Made by a program: the position numbers and the translations under genes. From Pomphorhynchus laevis (taxonomy: Eukaryota > Acanthocephala > Palaeacanthocephala > Echinorhynchida > Pomphorhynchidae): DNA of 64,000 nucleotides. Positions 24,601 to 35,519 of this stretch are shown piece after piece. Position 1 is the first letter of the stretch, and every line of letters begins with the position of its first letter. The DNA lies in NCBI GenBank assembly GCA_012934845.2, contig WNNJ02000693.1:118739-182738 (forward strand), given 5' to 3'. Below the pieces are notes generated by a model. That model ran no database searches. It was not told the origin of the DNA and saw only the letters and a list, made by a program, of their open reading frames with translations.

Positions 24601-26014
24601 ATTCAATGATATGTAATGTAATTTAATGTCATTAATGTAATTTAACAACATGTCGATGTAAAGATGCCATGATTTATTACTTTTAATAATAAAAGTAATA
24701 TTACCACAATATAATATCGTCAAAATATTAATATTGATCTTATTGATTTAAATTTACAATTTAAGCTGTTTTTTTAATAAAACCAATTTGTCAAATATAT
24801 AAATCAAAATAAATTTTTATTATTAACTGAATAATTTGTGTCGGTAATTTTAACAAGTTCGGTAAACGAACTTGTTAAATTATCACTATAATTACATAAC
24901 GTATTCGTAATAATTGACGATATTATTTAAAAAGATTGCGAATACATAGTAAATAATATATTCTGTATATTATTGATATAAAGATATTACCCCATATACT
25001 GACCTTACATTAATTAGAGTTAATACATTATCAGTTTATTCTATCAATCGATTTTAATATGTACGGATATTAAATGTGTTCGAGCACTGGAGTATTATAC
25101 TTTAATACTAAAGATCTTTGCATCTATTAAGAAATATATATAACGTAAGAATGAATATTTTTGAAGTGTATTTTTTATTCGTTGCACCAAAGTTTTAACT
25201 AAAAATTATTTTCTGTGTTGTTTAATTTAGATATGCAGAAATACCAAGATAATCTCGTGCATTTAAATCTCTTAGAAATTTATACAAAACGTGTATTTTT
25301 ACTTTAATTTTTTTTTGGCATTTTTATATAGAAATTTACAAACCATATTTCCGCTGTTTAGTTTTCAATGGTGGCATTATATATTATTTTTCATTACTTT
25401 TATTTCGCATTTAAAAATGCATTTGTAATTACTTGTTTTCTAGCTCCTGAAGAAGGTAGCATTAAAGGAATAACGGGATTGGCACAGTGGAACGTAATAT
25501 CCGATGCTGCTAACACGCTTGTTCTATGTAATAACTACCCAATTAATCACCCTGGTAAATAATTGTTTCTTACTAATAATTAGTGGAATTTTGCAAAATA
25601 TATATAATGACCGTTGTTCTTGTAGCAAGCAAGTGGCCATACTTGTTTAAAGTGACGTTTTCATCAGCCCCGATACCTACAGGGGCGATTTGTCCGCAAC
25701 AGTTCTCGTCGGACACTCAGATTGATAATCAATTTGGTTCAGATGATGTCAATCATCGGCAGAATGATGATTGGAGCCGTCGAGATAATTCAAACAGATC
25801 TGATCACTATGCCAATCGCAACAACGATGATAATTCGCGTTCACACCAGGTACTTAATTTGCGTTTTCGTATACTTTTTATGTTGTTTTCTTAGAGGGAC
25901 GAACCAAATAGTAATGGGAATAACGCGGGAGCACAATCAACTTCAAACGAGAATAACGATTCAAATTCATCGGCGAAGAAAGATTCTTCGTCACCTAACG
26001 AACCACAAAAATAA
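12632..26014 (+). CDS. hnRNP L-like RNA-binding protein, 14 exons, 648 residues
   Basis: Nuclear RNA-binding protein of the hnRNP L/smooth family, which regulates splicing and mRNA fate by binding CA-rich RNA (family knowledge). Exons read from the sequence: 12632-12775, 15906-15934, 15984-16248, 17916-17979, 21558-21623, 22565-22704, 22764-23159, 23205-23326, 23381-23511, 23661-23734, 23784-23844, 25444-25554, 25626-25849, 25895-26014. They sum to 1947 bases and stay in frame across every junction. RRM2 is at about residues 69-146, RRM3 338-415, RRM4 457-548, with a Pro/His/Tyr-rich linker (237-336) and an Asn/Ser/Asp-rich tail. All introns are GT-AG except the ninth, which looks AT-AC. No RRM1 is seen between exons 1 and 3. 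The start is the first ATG of exon 1, after which the frame is open; an upstream untranslated exon cannot be excluded. An AATAAA lies at 26194. Confidence 0.9.
12920..13062 (+). repeat. PLE-type terminal repeat with hammerhead-like hairpin
   Basis: Between ATTATTGGAGCTGGATCGAAG and its inverted counterpart TTTGATTTAACTCCAATAAT lies CTGAAGA followed by a hairpin (GCTAAC/GTTAGC) and GAAA at 12975-13002. The same unit recurs at about a dozen places in the window, usually as inverted pairs. Here one arm has lost its inner part. It sits in hnRNP L intron 1. Confidence 0.75.
13990..14645 (+). mobile_element. PLE 3' relic with GIY-YIG fragment and flanking hammerhead-like repeats
   Basis: A + strand frame at about 14147-14215 reads IVYKIPCFDCDCVYLGQTGQ, the start of a PLE GIY-YIG endonuclease domain, and a shifted frame near 14315-14390 reads RDCVVFESNYLTNIIEEALL, resembling the domain's end. 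It is flanked by hammerhead-like hairpins on the - strand at 14042-14069 and 14523-14550, and a half copy on the + strand at 14566-14592. This ties the dispersed hairpins to PLE ends. The RT is absent; the copy is a dead fragment inside hnRNP L intron 1. Confidence 0.7.
14718..14760 (-). repeat. Fragment of the 340 bp tandem-repeat family
   Basis: GGTAGGTTTTATATTATCCTC followed by ATGTGG is the reverse complement, with a few changes, of the phrase that starts each unit of the array at 8734-9776. Confidence 0.5.
14879..14932. repeat. Perfect short palindrome
   Basis: GGTGGTTGATGTCAATCATC is followed at once by its reverse complement with one or two changes. It would form a hairpin of about 25 base pairs. 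It lies between the PLE relic and the Merlin relic and may be a foldback or MITE end. Confidence 0.6.
15060..15770 (-). mobile_element. Merlin-like (ISXO2/IS1016-type) transposase relic
   Basis: On the - strand, starting near 15726, a frame reads MQNQINIEDLEEAIIKMSEE; further on (about 15310-15190) MFVQCDETMLNYKCKSHRG and RSPTNKTDAFCIVE appear, then DKKKETFLRIT near 15130. The block QxDETMLNxKCKSHRGRSP is characteristic of ISXO2-like DDE transposases of the Merlin superfamily, the Asp of DET being the first catalytic acid. Several stops and frame changes interrupt it, and I found no clean terminal inverted repeats. It lies in hnRNP L intron 1, antisense to the gene. Confidence 0.7.
15984..16248 (+). 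CDS. hnRNP L exon 3 (RRM2)
   Basis: Holds nearly the whole second RRM: VLLFTIVN (RNP2), then ITADVMKTICNPYGK, IVIFRKNGVQALVEF (RNP1-like strand) and GADIYSGCCTLRIDFAK. The match to vertebrate hnRNP L RRM2 is close to residue-by-residue from my memory of that sequence. The 3' splice site is TATAG at 15983 and the donor is GTAACA at 16249. The preceding intron is only 49 bases, unlike the kilobase-size introns elsewhere in the gene. Confidence 0.95.
16249..17915 (+). other. hnRNP L intron 3 with interspersed repeats
   Basis: Contains a direct repeat (about 16500-16575 and 16855-16945), a segment near 16620-16735 that recurs at about 18225-18310 in the next intron (shared phrase GTTGGGCATTGTAGTCATTT), and the 357-base PLE-derived repeat at 16997-17353. 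No coding exon is visible. Confidence 0.6.
16997..17353 (-). repeat. PLE-derived repeat, copy 1
   Basis: Nearly identical to 33633-33988. On the - strand it contains CTGAAGA (with one change), a hairpin and GAAA at 17201-17228. It ends in a direct repeat of TTTGCACATTGACnCTGGAAT. It looks like the 3' end of a PLE or a non-autonomous derivative. Confidence 0.75.
17980..21557 (+). other. hnRNP L intron 4, no feature seen
   Basis: About 3.6 kb of AT-rich intron. Apart from the repeated segment near 18225-18310 and short palindromes such as AAATACTTTTAAAAGTATTT near 20872, I see no gene, RNA or transposon. Confidence 0.5.
22764..23159 (+). CDS. hnRNP L exon 7 (Pro/His-rich linker and start of RRM3)
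   Basis: Encodes a Gln/Tyr/Pro/His-rich linker with repeated DPNY and PSPG/SPRG-like words, then the first half of RRM3 (IVLLVNNLNPEKMNCDYLF...VYGNVYR), matching the hnRNP L segment MNCDxxFNxxCxYGNV. The acceptor is TTGTAG at 22763; an alternative acceptor three bases on (TAGCAG) would drop one Gln. The donor is GTATTC at 23160. RRM3 continues in the next exon with IKFLKSREGCAMAQM. Confidence 0.93.
23512..23660 (+). other. U12-type AT-AC intron
   Basis: The intron begins ATATCCTTTT, a match to the minor-spliceosome 5' splice-site consensus ATATCCTTT. It ends in AC, 10-12 bases after TTCCTTAAA, close to the U12 branch-site consensus TTCCTTAAC. Splicing here joins SASRN to RPVAPSNTIYYFN in frame, which aligns with KNRIQHPSNVLHFFN of vertebrate hnRNP L. 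No GT-AG pair in this stretch gives an in-frame join with that alignment. Length 149 bases, phase 1. Confidence 0.88.
23661..25849 (+). CDS. hnRNP L exons 10-13 (RRM4 and C-terminal tail)
   Basis: Exons 23661-23734, 23784-23844, 25444-25554 and 25626-25849. They encode NTIYYFNTPPGYTEEDVCK, IFDAVGGVRPIKIKNF, then GITGLAQWNVISDAANTLVL and WPYLFKVTFSSA, corresponding strand by strand to the hnRNP L fourth RRM, followed by a tail rich in Asp, Asn, Arg and Ser. The final exon 25895-26014 adds 39 polar residues and TAA. The 1.6 kb intron before 25444 holds a decayed exon copy. Confidence 0.9.
24141..24283 (+). pseudogene. Decayed copy of hnRNP L exon 6
   Basis: CCCAATGCCACATTCTGAAC and later GTATGATGGATAATA and GGCGGACCATATCCAGTCTCA match exon 6 (22580-22704) in order. 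The middle is shortened and contains an 11-base inverted repeat (CGTGGCCATGC / GCATGGCCACG) around a 9-base loop not found in the original. It lies in the intron between exons 11 and 12, in the same orientation, and has no intact splice donor after it (TCATCTTACTG instead of TACCAGGTAAT). Confidence 0.85.
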
Positions 26015-26280
26015 ATTGTTCAAACAATATGTATTAAGACTTTTAGTTGTCTCAATTATTGTATTCATTATCTTTCTAATTGGATATATAAATATAAAAT
26101 ATAATTGTAATTAAGAGTTATATAACGAACTTATTATCACTTATATATATTAGTCAATATATGGAGATTACTACTGCATTTTTCTTAAACCAAAATAAAA
26201 TGTATGCGGATTTAGTAAAACAATCGGCAAAGTATAATCACAAGTATCCAACTCCAATATCTATGATAAAGCCGATAAGA

Positions 26281-27419
26281 AATATGCATTTAATAGTGGA
26301 TTTGACGATAACGTCACATAAACATGAACAATAACTTAACCAATTTGTAATATATCATTAACTATTAACCTTTAAAGATATTAAATAAATTGATTTAAGC
26401 ACATTTGGGCAAAACAAAGATATTATATGTAACACAATCAGAATAGATTTGGGTATTTGTAGAATAAGCAATTCTACTATTATTGTATAAAGCGTAATAA
26501 AATCGTACGTATTTATATTCTGAAAATTTATTCCTTTTGTCTGTTCTAAAAATTCTTTTGTAGAATTAATACTAAAATAGTGTTTTATACCGGTAAGTGA
26601 CTTAGTAGTTATTGAACTTTAGTTACATTGAACTTGTAATAATGAGGTAAATAGAGGTTAGTTAATTAAGAAGCTAATAAGTTACAAATAATAGATTTGG
26701 GTATTTGTAGAATAAGCAATTCTACTATTATTGTATAAAGCGTAATAAAATCGTACGTATTTATATTCTGAAAATTTATTCCTTTTGTCTGTTCTAAAAA
26801 TTCTTTTGTAGAATTAATACTAAAATAGTGTTTTATACCAGTATTAATTTCGATCACTCTACAATATTTTTTAAAGTGTATAAAATGTCATTGGCAATTT
26901 AGTAGAAACGTGTCAAACCAACATAAAATAAATAAATATTATGAAATATGAAAGTGACTTAAATGAAATATAAACGGACAATCATAATAACTGTCTTTTA
27001 TCCCATTGAAGCTAAAGTTAGACCAAACTCATTTCCGGACATTTAATTAAATCCTCTTTATCTACCTTAATTTAAGTGCTGATGTGAATATAATAAAACT
27101 TTGTATATAAAAATATATAAATGCATTGATTTATAATAAATACATTGATTTAGTTACATTGAACTTGTAATAATGAAGTAAATAGAGGTTAGTTAATTAA
27201 GAAGCTAATAAGTTACTGACATAATTAGCATATTTTTTAATAACAAATGAATTTTTATTACTAACGTGTACGATCTTAACAAAAATATTCACGCGTATGG
27301 ATAAAAATTATCCTTATAGTATTGATCCTGCGCCAAAATTCCAAATCTAAGCGTTTGTTTATTACATAAGTAAGATGTAATAAACTTCATTTTCGTTTGT
27401 ATTAGTCTTTACCAGATAA
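26281..27419 (-). repeat. RT-bearing repeat, copy 1 (with internal duplication)
   Basis: Almost identical to 30912-31775, from AATATGCATTTAATAGTGG to TTAGTCTTTACCAGATAA. On the - strand it encodes a fragment [20 protein letters not shown] then [14 protein letters not shown], the region around RT motif A of a PLE-like reverse transcriptase also seen on the + strand at 36420. This copy has an extra 250-base duplication: about 26442-26594 repeats as 26691-26844, separated by a piece that normally lies near the far end. It starts about 270 bases after the hnRNP L stop codon. Confidence 0.8.
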
Positions 27420-27439
27420 AGAGTGCAGTTTACTGTTTA

Positions 27440-27970
27440 CGGTTTGATGTCCAGATACACTGGACGGTAGTAAACCGTAAGGTGTCTTTATACTATAGTG
27501 AACATTTCGTATAGGAACGGAATAAAAAATCGGTGTGTGGTGGATTCGAAATGCGAATAATAGTTACCGCCCACACCAAATATAACACATTAATTGTGTA
27601 ATTTGGTATGTAAGTCAAATATAAACCAGCAGTTCGGCGACTAGGAGTCACCGAAGCAGTAAAATGACCGATACACGAAATGTAGGCGTGGTCTCACTGC
27701 TGATAAGGTCCACCCACGCTGATTGTAGTGTACAGTGATGCTGATAGGATTTAAACAACTACACGAGGATAATATCAAACCGACCAGTGAAGAATAGCGG
27801 CTCGTGTATGCAATATTCACAATAGTAAAAAGACAGCTTACGGTTTACTGTCCAGTGAACATTTCGTATAAGAACGGAATAAAAAATCGGTGCGTGGTGG
27901 GTTCAAATGAACCCACCACGCATGTCACTCATAAAGCTTGCATGTCACTCATGCAAGCTTTATATCCGTC
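27440..27970 (+). repeat. Dispersed copy of the 340 bp tandem-repeat family with flanking duplications
   Basis: 27570-27830 matches the array unit of 8734-9776, including CACGAAATGTAGGCGTGG, CTGATAAGGTCC and GTGTACAGTGATGCTGATAG. The two core words are mutated (GATA for GAAA, CTGATAA for CTGATGA). Segments on each side (27490-27540 and 27850-27900) are direct repeats containing CATTTCGTATA and GGAATAAAAAATCGGTG. A GGTGGGTTCA hairpin follows at about 27895-27920. Confidence 0.75.
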
Positions 27971-27989
27971 GCCTACACAAGACGTGTAA

Positions 27990-29420
27990 GCATTTTATTT
28001 ACCGCAGCAGCACTATCACCCTATTTCCATTCATCGTCATTGCTCAACAAACGCCGTCATTATCGTTCCCTTCTTCAAACTAAAGCTGCACTCTTGGGGT
28101 AATCAACTATCATCCGCGACTACTGCTCAGTCGCTCTGGAAAGTAACAAATCGACTCCTTCCGCATCACTATTCTTTGTCAGGTTGTTCAATCGATCATT
28201 CAATCTTTGCTATTTATTTCAGATTTACACTTGACAATGTATGTCTTACTTTTCTACCTCTTCTTTACTCTTCAATCATTGTCACATTAAGCCTTGAACT
28301 TTTCTACTTATCGCATGTATTTTTTGAAATCTTGCTGATATCTGGACTCCACAATTCTTCAGAGATCTTTAAACGATCTTATGATATTTTACCAACAACT
28401 GTGCTTAAATCTATTGCCCCGCACTAGTATCATTCTTCTTTAAACTATTTAACTCGTGCATTCGACTAAAATTCTTCCCCGCTGCATGATTTATTAACTG
28501 ATCAGTTAACTTCCCTGGTCATTTCGCTTGATTTGTTATCGGCTTTTGACATTGTAGATCACTATTCTCCTTCACCTCCTTCGACATCGTTGTCTTCTTA
28601 ACCTATACTCTTAAATGGCTCTCGTCATATCTTACTGACCGTTTTGCCACTATCATATGGCAATGCAGTTAGTTCATCGTTCGCTATACCCCGTAGTGTA
28701 CCGGAAAGTTCTATACTTAACCCTATCTAGTTCTCTCTTCTTGGATATCTCGGTCCATCTTGCTTAGCATTCAAATACCATGTCATTAACATTTCTCGGA
28801 GTAATTATAGACTCATATCTCGTTATTCTCATTTGCATTAAAAAGGTTCATTTCTTTTATCTTATTCTCCTTGACATTCGTCTCATTTGAATAATTATTA
28901 ATGTTTTCATCTCCAACACTAATGTCATCCCTTCTACTACCTCGTCTTGACTATTGCATCTTACTTTTCTCAAACTCCCTATCTTTGCTATTGCCCTATA
29001 TGTATCGCTTTTTTGCACAGCAGCCCGCATATTTCTTCGATGACGGCGTTTTGAATATAAAATAAACTTATCAACCTTCACTGTCTCAATGTGCAGAATT
29101 GAGTTTTAGGTTACCCTACCGTTCTCACTTTTCATTTACTTTATCATCGCCTCTGTATCTTCACCTAAAGTTGAACGGTTCTGAATAATCGTCCTACAGA
29201 GCATTTCGCTCAAACAATCAGTTCTTGCTGCACATTCCTCGTCATCGCACGAACTTGGCACTGCGTTCCTGTTTCATTTCTCTGTCTCTCATTTGTAATT
29301 CTCTTTCACTTAAACTTCGTTGCCAGCCTAACCTCACTATTTTTAAATCCATGATTCGCACCTTTCTACTGAGTAACCATGCCCTGCAGCTAAGCAAGCA
29401 ATGAAATCAGAATTTCCTCG
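27990..29420 (+). mobile_element. L2/CR1-like LINE, heavily decayed
   Basis: On the + strand, shifting frames show a linker region like that between endonuclease and RT (28020-28440), RT motif A as ISLDLLSAFDIVDH near 28545, and a C-terminal end TIFKSMIRTFLLSNHALQ near 29335-29390. It is the same family as the - strand copies in the first 12 kb, but with many stops. Most ORFs here are fragments of it. Confidence 0.65.
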
Positions 29421-30063
29421 TTTGAACGTTTGCTACGTTGTATAGACTTCAGACAACCTTTTTTATTTTGTTTATTTCAGTGGACTTGTGAGCGGCCTGT
29501 CAGCATGAAGCATTTAAAAATTAAATCGATCTATATACTAATATATTATATAATACATAATATTTTAATATTATATGTAATATTATATTTGTGCATCGTA
29601 TATAATTATCTATATGAATTTTTAAATCAAATTTTTTTTCAGAAATACATATTTAAGATTAGATATAAAAGGATTTGAAATTAGTTTGGATCAATATTCA
29701 ATTAATCTGATCCACGATCAGTTTATCCACAATGAATATTCTGATTCACGAATTCAGAATTGAATTCTGTTTTAAAGGTTAATACTTTTTCAGGTACTCC
29801 AATATGTCATTAGCCAATTGTCAGATTCGTAAAATCATGCATCACATGCATCATTTTGCATTTAAATTTCGATCTCTTCTTGTCAAGTTCTCACTGATCG
29901 GAAATGCATTCTTTGGATAACAATTTTAATTGTGCTATTCTCATTATTTTACGTAAGATCTTTTTTAAGTGGCGCCAACACATTGATCTTTGTCTTAATC
30001 AATTCTACAAAATATCAAAGTGAAGATTATCGATTTACTCGATCGAATTTTATAGACAAAATT

Positions 30064-33000
30064 ATGTGGACACATCATACTAGTAGTAACAAGTCATTTA
30101 AGTCACCCACCCAATTAGAACTTGATAATTTACTACTGAGATTGGAAAGTGCTAAAGACAAAGGTAGATATTATTTCGTTCCAATGAGTGAATTAGAGCT
30201 TCTCGAGTTAATTGACCGGTCGCGTCAGCAATTCCTATCCGAGTCTATGCTGCTCGAACTTAATGTTCCTATAAAAATATTCGGAGATACGCACGGTCAA
30301 TTTTATGACTTACTTAGGATATTCGACACTGTCGGAAAGCCACCTTCCTCTTTTTATCTTTTTCTTGGTGATTATGTCGACCGAGGCCAGCATTCAATCG
30401 AGAACATTTCGTTGCTATTGTGCTACAAATTAAAATATCCCAACTTGTTCTACATGCTTCGAGGTAACCATGAAAGTGAACAAGTTAATCGTGTGTACGG
30501 ATTCTATGATGAATGCAGACTAAGGTTTGACGCTTAGCAAATATTCGGTTTTTTTCTATTGGGTAATAACATTAATAAATTGTTAAATTTTAAATTTTTT
30601 TACGTAATATTAATATCGACAACAGCAACATAAATCATAAATTTGCAAATCGAAATAAATTAAGAAATTCTTAGAAATCGCTTTTTTGAAGAAAATTACA
30701 AATTACTTTAATTACTTTAATTGCCAACTATTTAATTTCATTTTACTACCAATGGAATGTTCGTGATAACGATTAAGAATGCGAATTGGAAATTAACGGA
30801 TGCTGCAAAAGTTTATAATCTCCTGAAATATATTTGAAATATTTTTAATAACACCGTATAGTGATCTAAATTCTAGCCCACATTCTTTTATAATTTTATG
30901 AAATAATATATAATATGAATTTAATAGTGGATTTGACGATAACCAATTTGTAATATATCATTAACTATTAACCTTTAAAGATATTAAATAAATTGATTTA
31001 AGCACATTTGGGCAAAACAAAGATATTATATGTAACACAATCAGAATAGATTTGGGTATTTGTAGAATAAGCAATCCTACTATTATTGTATAAAGCGTAA
31101 TAAAATCGTACGTATTTATATTCTGAAAATTTATTCCTTTTGTCTGTTCTAAAAATTCTTTTGTAGAATTAATACTAAAATAGTGTTTTATACCAGTATT
31201 AATTTCGATCACTCTACAATATTTTTTAAAGTGTATAAAATGTCATTGGCAATTTAGTAGAAACGTGTCAAACCAACATAAAATAAATATATATTATGAA
31301 ATATGAAAGTGACTTAAATGAAATATAAACGGACAATCATAATAACTGTCTTTTATCCCATTGAAGCTAAAGTTAGACCAAACTCATTTCCGGACATTTA
31401 ATTAAATCCTCTTTATCTACCTTAATTTAAGTGCTGATGTGAATATAATAAAACTTTGTATATAAAAAATATATAAATGCATTGATTTATAATAAATACA
31501 TTGATTTAGTTACATTGAACTTGTAATAATGAAGTAAATAGAGGTTAGTTAATTAAGAAGCTAATAAGTTACTGACATAATTAGCATATTTTTTAATAAC
31601 AAATGAATTTTTATTACTAACGTGTACGATCTTAACAAAAATATTCACGCGTATGGATAAAAATTATCCTTATAGTATTGATCCTGCGCCAAAATTCCAA
31701 ATCTAAGCGTTTGTTTATTACATAAGTAAGATGTAATAAACTTCATTTTCGTTTGTATTAGTCTTTACCAGATAATATACATAAAATACATTACCGAAAC
31801 CTTAATTCATATAGCTTAATTTTGGTGATTTATAAAGGTAAAATGTTACATCACATGAGCCCTGCCAACTTGATTTTTATTTTTAAGATAAAACTTAATA
31901 TTCACCTATTGCATGAAGACTACAGATTAAGTATGATTTTGCATAATATTTGTTTTAAAAACACGAAACTGAATGGTTAGGAAACTGATAATATATAAAC
32001 TAAATAATAAGAATTATAAAAGAAACTTATTATCGCATGGATTAGTCTATAGAGTGTTTTCGGTGTACCTACCATATCATTGTCTTAAAATCCCTGCTAG
32101 TTATCACGAATTGATTAATTCGTGATAAATGCAGTAGCTAAGATAACATAGCAACGGGTACGTTACACGATATGTTATTTGTACTCCAATAAATCAATTT
32201 GAATACAAAAGTAGTCATTTTAAATTAGAGTTTTTAATAAATAAAATACAATTTAACTAATTTATTGATTAAGATTTAAATTTGCAAATTAAAATACAGG
32301 TATTCTAACTTTGAAATTTTATTAATATTTCACATAATCAAAATCGGGACTAAAGTATGCCAAGAAATTATAAAATTATAAAATGTGAAATTTATTTTTT
32401 TGGCTTTACACATGTTTAATTAAAAATTATTTATTAACTTATAAATTCTATCAAAACGCAGTGTTCTTCATAAAAAGTGCAACATGTGATTTTAATATGA
32501 AATTAAAAATTAATTTAATCAGAAACTTTTATCAGATTTTCTCAGATTTCAGAAGCCCTTATTTTATTTTTGACAAATTTATTTATTTTTTATTCATAAT
32601 AAATGGACTTTAATTAAATTTGGTATTTGTATTTATATTTTTATTACATATTAAATGTGTTCACTGATGATCTCAAATCTTTTTGCTAGATACAGCAGAC
32701 AATTATGGGAAGCTTTTCTATCGATGTTCGATTGCATGCCAATAGCAGCATTAATCGCGAACAAAGTGTTTTGCTCACATGGGGGTTTGTCTCCTAATTT
32801 GAATTCCTTTGACGATATTCGAAAAATAGTGCGCCCCACAGAAGTACCTGACAATGGTCTTATGTGTGATCTTTTATGGGCAGATCCCGACCCTAGAATA
32901 ATTGGATTTTCTAACAATGATAGAGGAGTTTCATATATTTTTGGAGTCGATGCCGTTGAAAAGTTTTTGAAAAAATTTAACATTGAATTAATTGTTCGTG

Positions 33001-35519
33001 CTCATCAGGTTAGTTCTATAAATTGAGCGAATTCTATACTTATAGAAATTCGCTTATTCTAAAATGTCAATATTTGATACAAGATTTTTAAAAAAGTGTT
33101 TCAATTATTAATATTCAAACTATTATTCATATATAATATCATCAAAATATACATAAGGTTAAATTATATTATAATATAGCCCATAATCTCTTTTCATTTT
33201 CGATTAGATGGTTTTAAAGGAACGAAGAAGAAAAAATTTCCCTTTATTTAACTGTGCGCTATTTCGATAGCTCCTGCTATCATCAGGATTAAAATTTAAA
33301 ACCAAATTATTAATATTAAATTTTTAAATTTCCAGAAACTTTTAAATATAGTTTAACGACAAGAAAATTTATGTTGATATTTCGCTTGTAACTTCTAGCA
33401 TCTTCAGAAAATTAACATAAAAAGAAAAAAGAATCGCAGAAATAAAGTTTCTTGTCGGTTTGCCATTGATGCTGGAATCAAAATCGTTGCTTATCTAAAT
33501 TATAATCTTCAGAAATTGGCATTAACATGTTAATTTCTGAAGATTGTAGTAGTTACTAGCGAAATATCAACATAATTTTTGTTGTCGTTTAGCTACATCT
33601 GATAGTTCTTGGATATTTAAAAATTTAAATAAAGATCAGGATGGATATATTTCTAATATTAATATGATTAATAGATTATATAATACTATATTTCCTTTAT
33701 TTTGTCGATAACTTATAGGCGCTAAAATTAAAACTGATTGAAACCAAAATATATTGTTTTCAATTAAATATAAAAATTAAATATCTAGCGACTATTAAAT
33801 ATAGTTAAACGACAACAAAAATCATTTTGATATTTCGCTAGTAACTACCAGCATCTTCAGAAAATTAACATAAAAATGAAATGAATCACATAAATAAAGT
33901 TTCTTGTCGGTTTGCACATTGACGCTGGAATTTGACGCTGAGTTTGCACATTGACGCTGGAATCGTTGCTAAAATTTGTTCATGTGATTATATTTGGTTC
34001 ATGTGAACCAAAATATATTGTTTTCAATTAAATGTTTAAAAAAATAATTAAGTTTTGAAGACTTCTAATCCTTATTCAATTATTTACGTCTATTATTTAT
34101 TAATCAATTCATAAAAATTGACTTTTATTTTAAATTTCAATTTTAAATTTTAACTTAATATAAATATAAATTGTATAAAATATTATAGTTTTTTATTATT
34201 TATCTTTATTTTATTTGATTAATAAAATAATGTTATCTTATTTGAATTATCACTTAGATTATATTATAGTCACACTGATTATTGAAGAATATATAAAGTT
34301 ATTTATAGTCTCAATGCTTAATTAACAACGAAAATATGTAATATTTATATATTTATAAAATATATATAATATGGATTAATATAATCTATACTTAGATTAT
34401 AAACTTATGTGTATTTTGGGATAAAATAATATTTTTGATTAATTATTAATAATGCAATATATTCAAAAGTATATTTATTTTATATATTATGTTATATATA
34501 ATATAATTAATTAATATACTAATTAATAATAATTTTAAATAAATAAAAATTATTTATAATTTTTTAAATTGTTTTTTAATACTTGTATACTATAATATAC
34601 TATACATATAAACATTCGGATTCGTTTAATTGACGGAATTTCTTTTTGTCGTTAATTCACATACAATATATTGCCAATTTGTGGAACTTTAGTTTTGATG
34701 TGACATTTTGATGCCTTTTGAATTGAAACATTTTAACTTTAACAATTAATATTTTTACATATTTATAATATGATATAATATATTTATGTAATATATTTTT
34801 TTAATATCTTCTATATTTTTTCTTGATTGTTAGTAAATGATCATTTGTTATTTGATTTTTCAGGCAATGCAAAAGTTTTATAAATGTTTATTTTTCCCAA
34901 TAAATGAGATGGCTTAATTATAGTTTGATTTGAGACAAATTATTTAGTGAGCAAAAATGTGACAAAAAGTCATATATTAAGTTCATTGTCTTTTTACATA
35001 AAATTTTTTATAACAACGACGATTTTCTTAAATATAATTAAACGACAGGATAAAAAGGGGGAAAAGAACAGTTAAGCAGGAACTTCGCATACAAACTTGA
35101 TTTAAGTATCCATTAAAATCAATATACTTACAATTTACCGAAGTGATATTCCTACGCTTTTACTCAAAGTATAGATTATTATAAATGTGTTACAATATTT
35201 TAAGATTACATTGAATGACAACTTTTTAACAAAGAATACAAGATTCAGTGATACAAAATTTATTTTACTGTATTTTAATTTATTATAGAAAAGTTAAATT
35301 TAATAATTGTAATTCGGACCAAGTTTGTGCTTATTATTTTAGGTGGTAGAAAATGGATATAGTTTTTTTGCTCGTAAAAAACTCATTACCTTGTTTTCTG
35401 CCCCAAATTATTGCGACGAATTCGATAACGCCGCCGCCGTAATGCTTCTCGACAATAACTTCAGATGCACCTTCCGTGTAATTAAACCGGAGATGAAGAA
35501 ATATATGTATAATAAATAG
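30064..35519 (+). CDS. PP1-like serine/threonine phosphatase, 3 exons, 318 residues
   Basis: Metal-dependent PPP-family phosphatase. Exons 30064-30524, 32690-33008 and 35343-35519 join in frame ([23 protein letters not shown]). The metal and catalytic motifs are all present: GDTHG (residues 74-78), GDYVDRG (102-108), RGNHES (133-138), [13 protein letters not shown] and [11 protein letters not shown]. The order and spacing match PP1 (QSLE-like helix, [19 protein letters not shown]), but identity to PP1 looks only moderate, which is odd for so conserved an enzyme. RGNHES rather than RGNHEC and a short C-terminus ([11 protein letters not shown]) are further differences; it may be a fast-evolving, perhaps germline, paralogue. 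The start is the first ATG; the open frame extends upstream to about 29932 without another ATG. Introns are about 2.2 and 2.3 kb. Confidence 0.9.
30912..31775 (-). repeat. RT-bearing repeat, copy 2, in PP1-like intron 1
   Basis: Matches 26281-27419 without its internal duplication, with only a handful of differences by eye (for example an extra A in an A-run and one or two substitutions). The - strand ORF 31212-30961 shows the same RT fragment, ending in an intron-like AT-rich tail. It lies antisense within the first intron of the phosphatase gene. Confidence 0.85.
33240..33600 (-). repeat. PLE-derived fragments with hammerhead-like hairpins
   Basis: Three hairpins lie here: - strand 33262-33286 (CTGATGATAGC...GCTATC-GAAA), - strand 33380-33407 (CTGAAGA...GAAA) and + strand 33537-33564 (CTGAAGA...GAAA). 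The second is part of a diverged copy of the repeat at 33633-33988, including CTTGTCGGTTTG. The third is in inverse orientation. All are in phosphatase intron 2. Confidence 0.6.
33633..33988 (-). repeat. PLE-derived repeat, copy 2
   Basis: Nearly identical to 16997-17353 over its length. The - strand hairpin at 33833-33860 reads CTGAAGA, stem GCTGGT/ACTAGC with loop AGTT, then GAAA, a cleaner version of the hairpin in copy 1. Confidence 0.8.

Noticed and set aside
32651-32983. - strand ORF of 110 codons
   Set aside because: Antisense of phosphatase exon 2.
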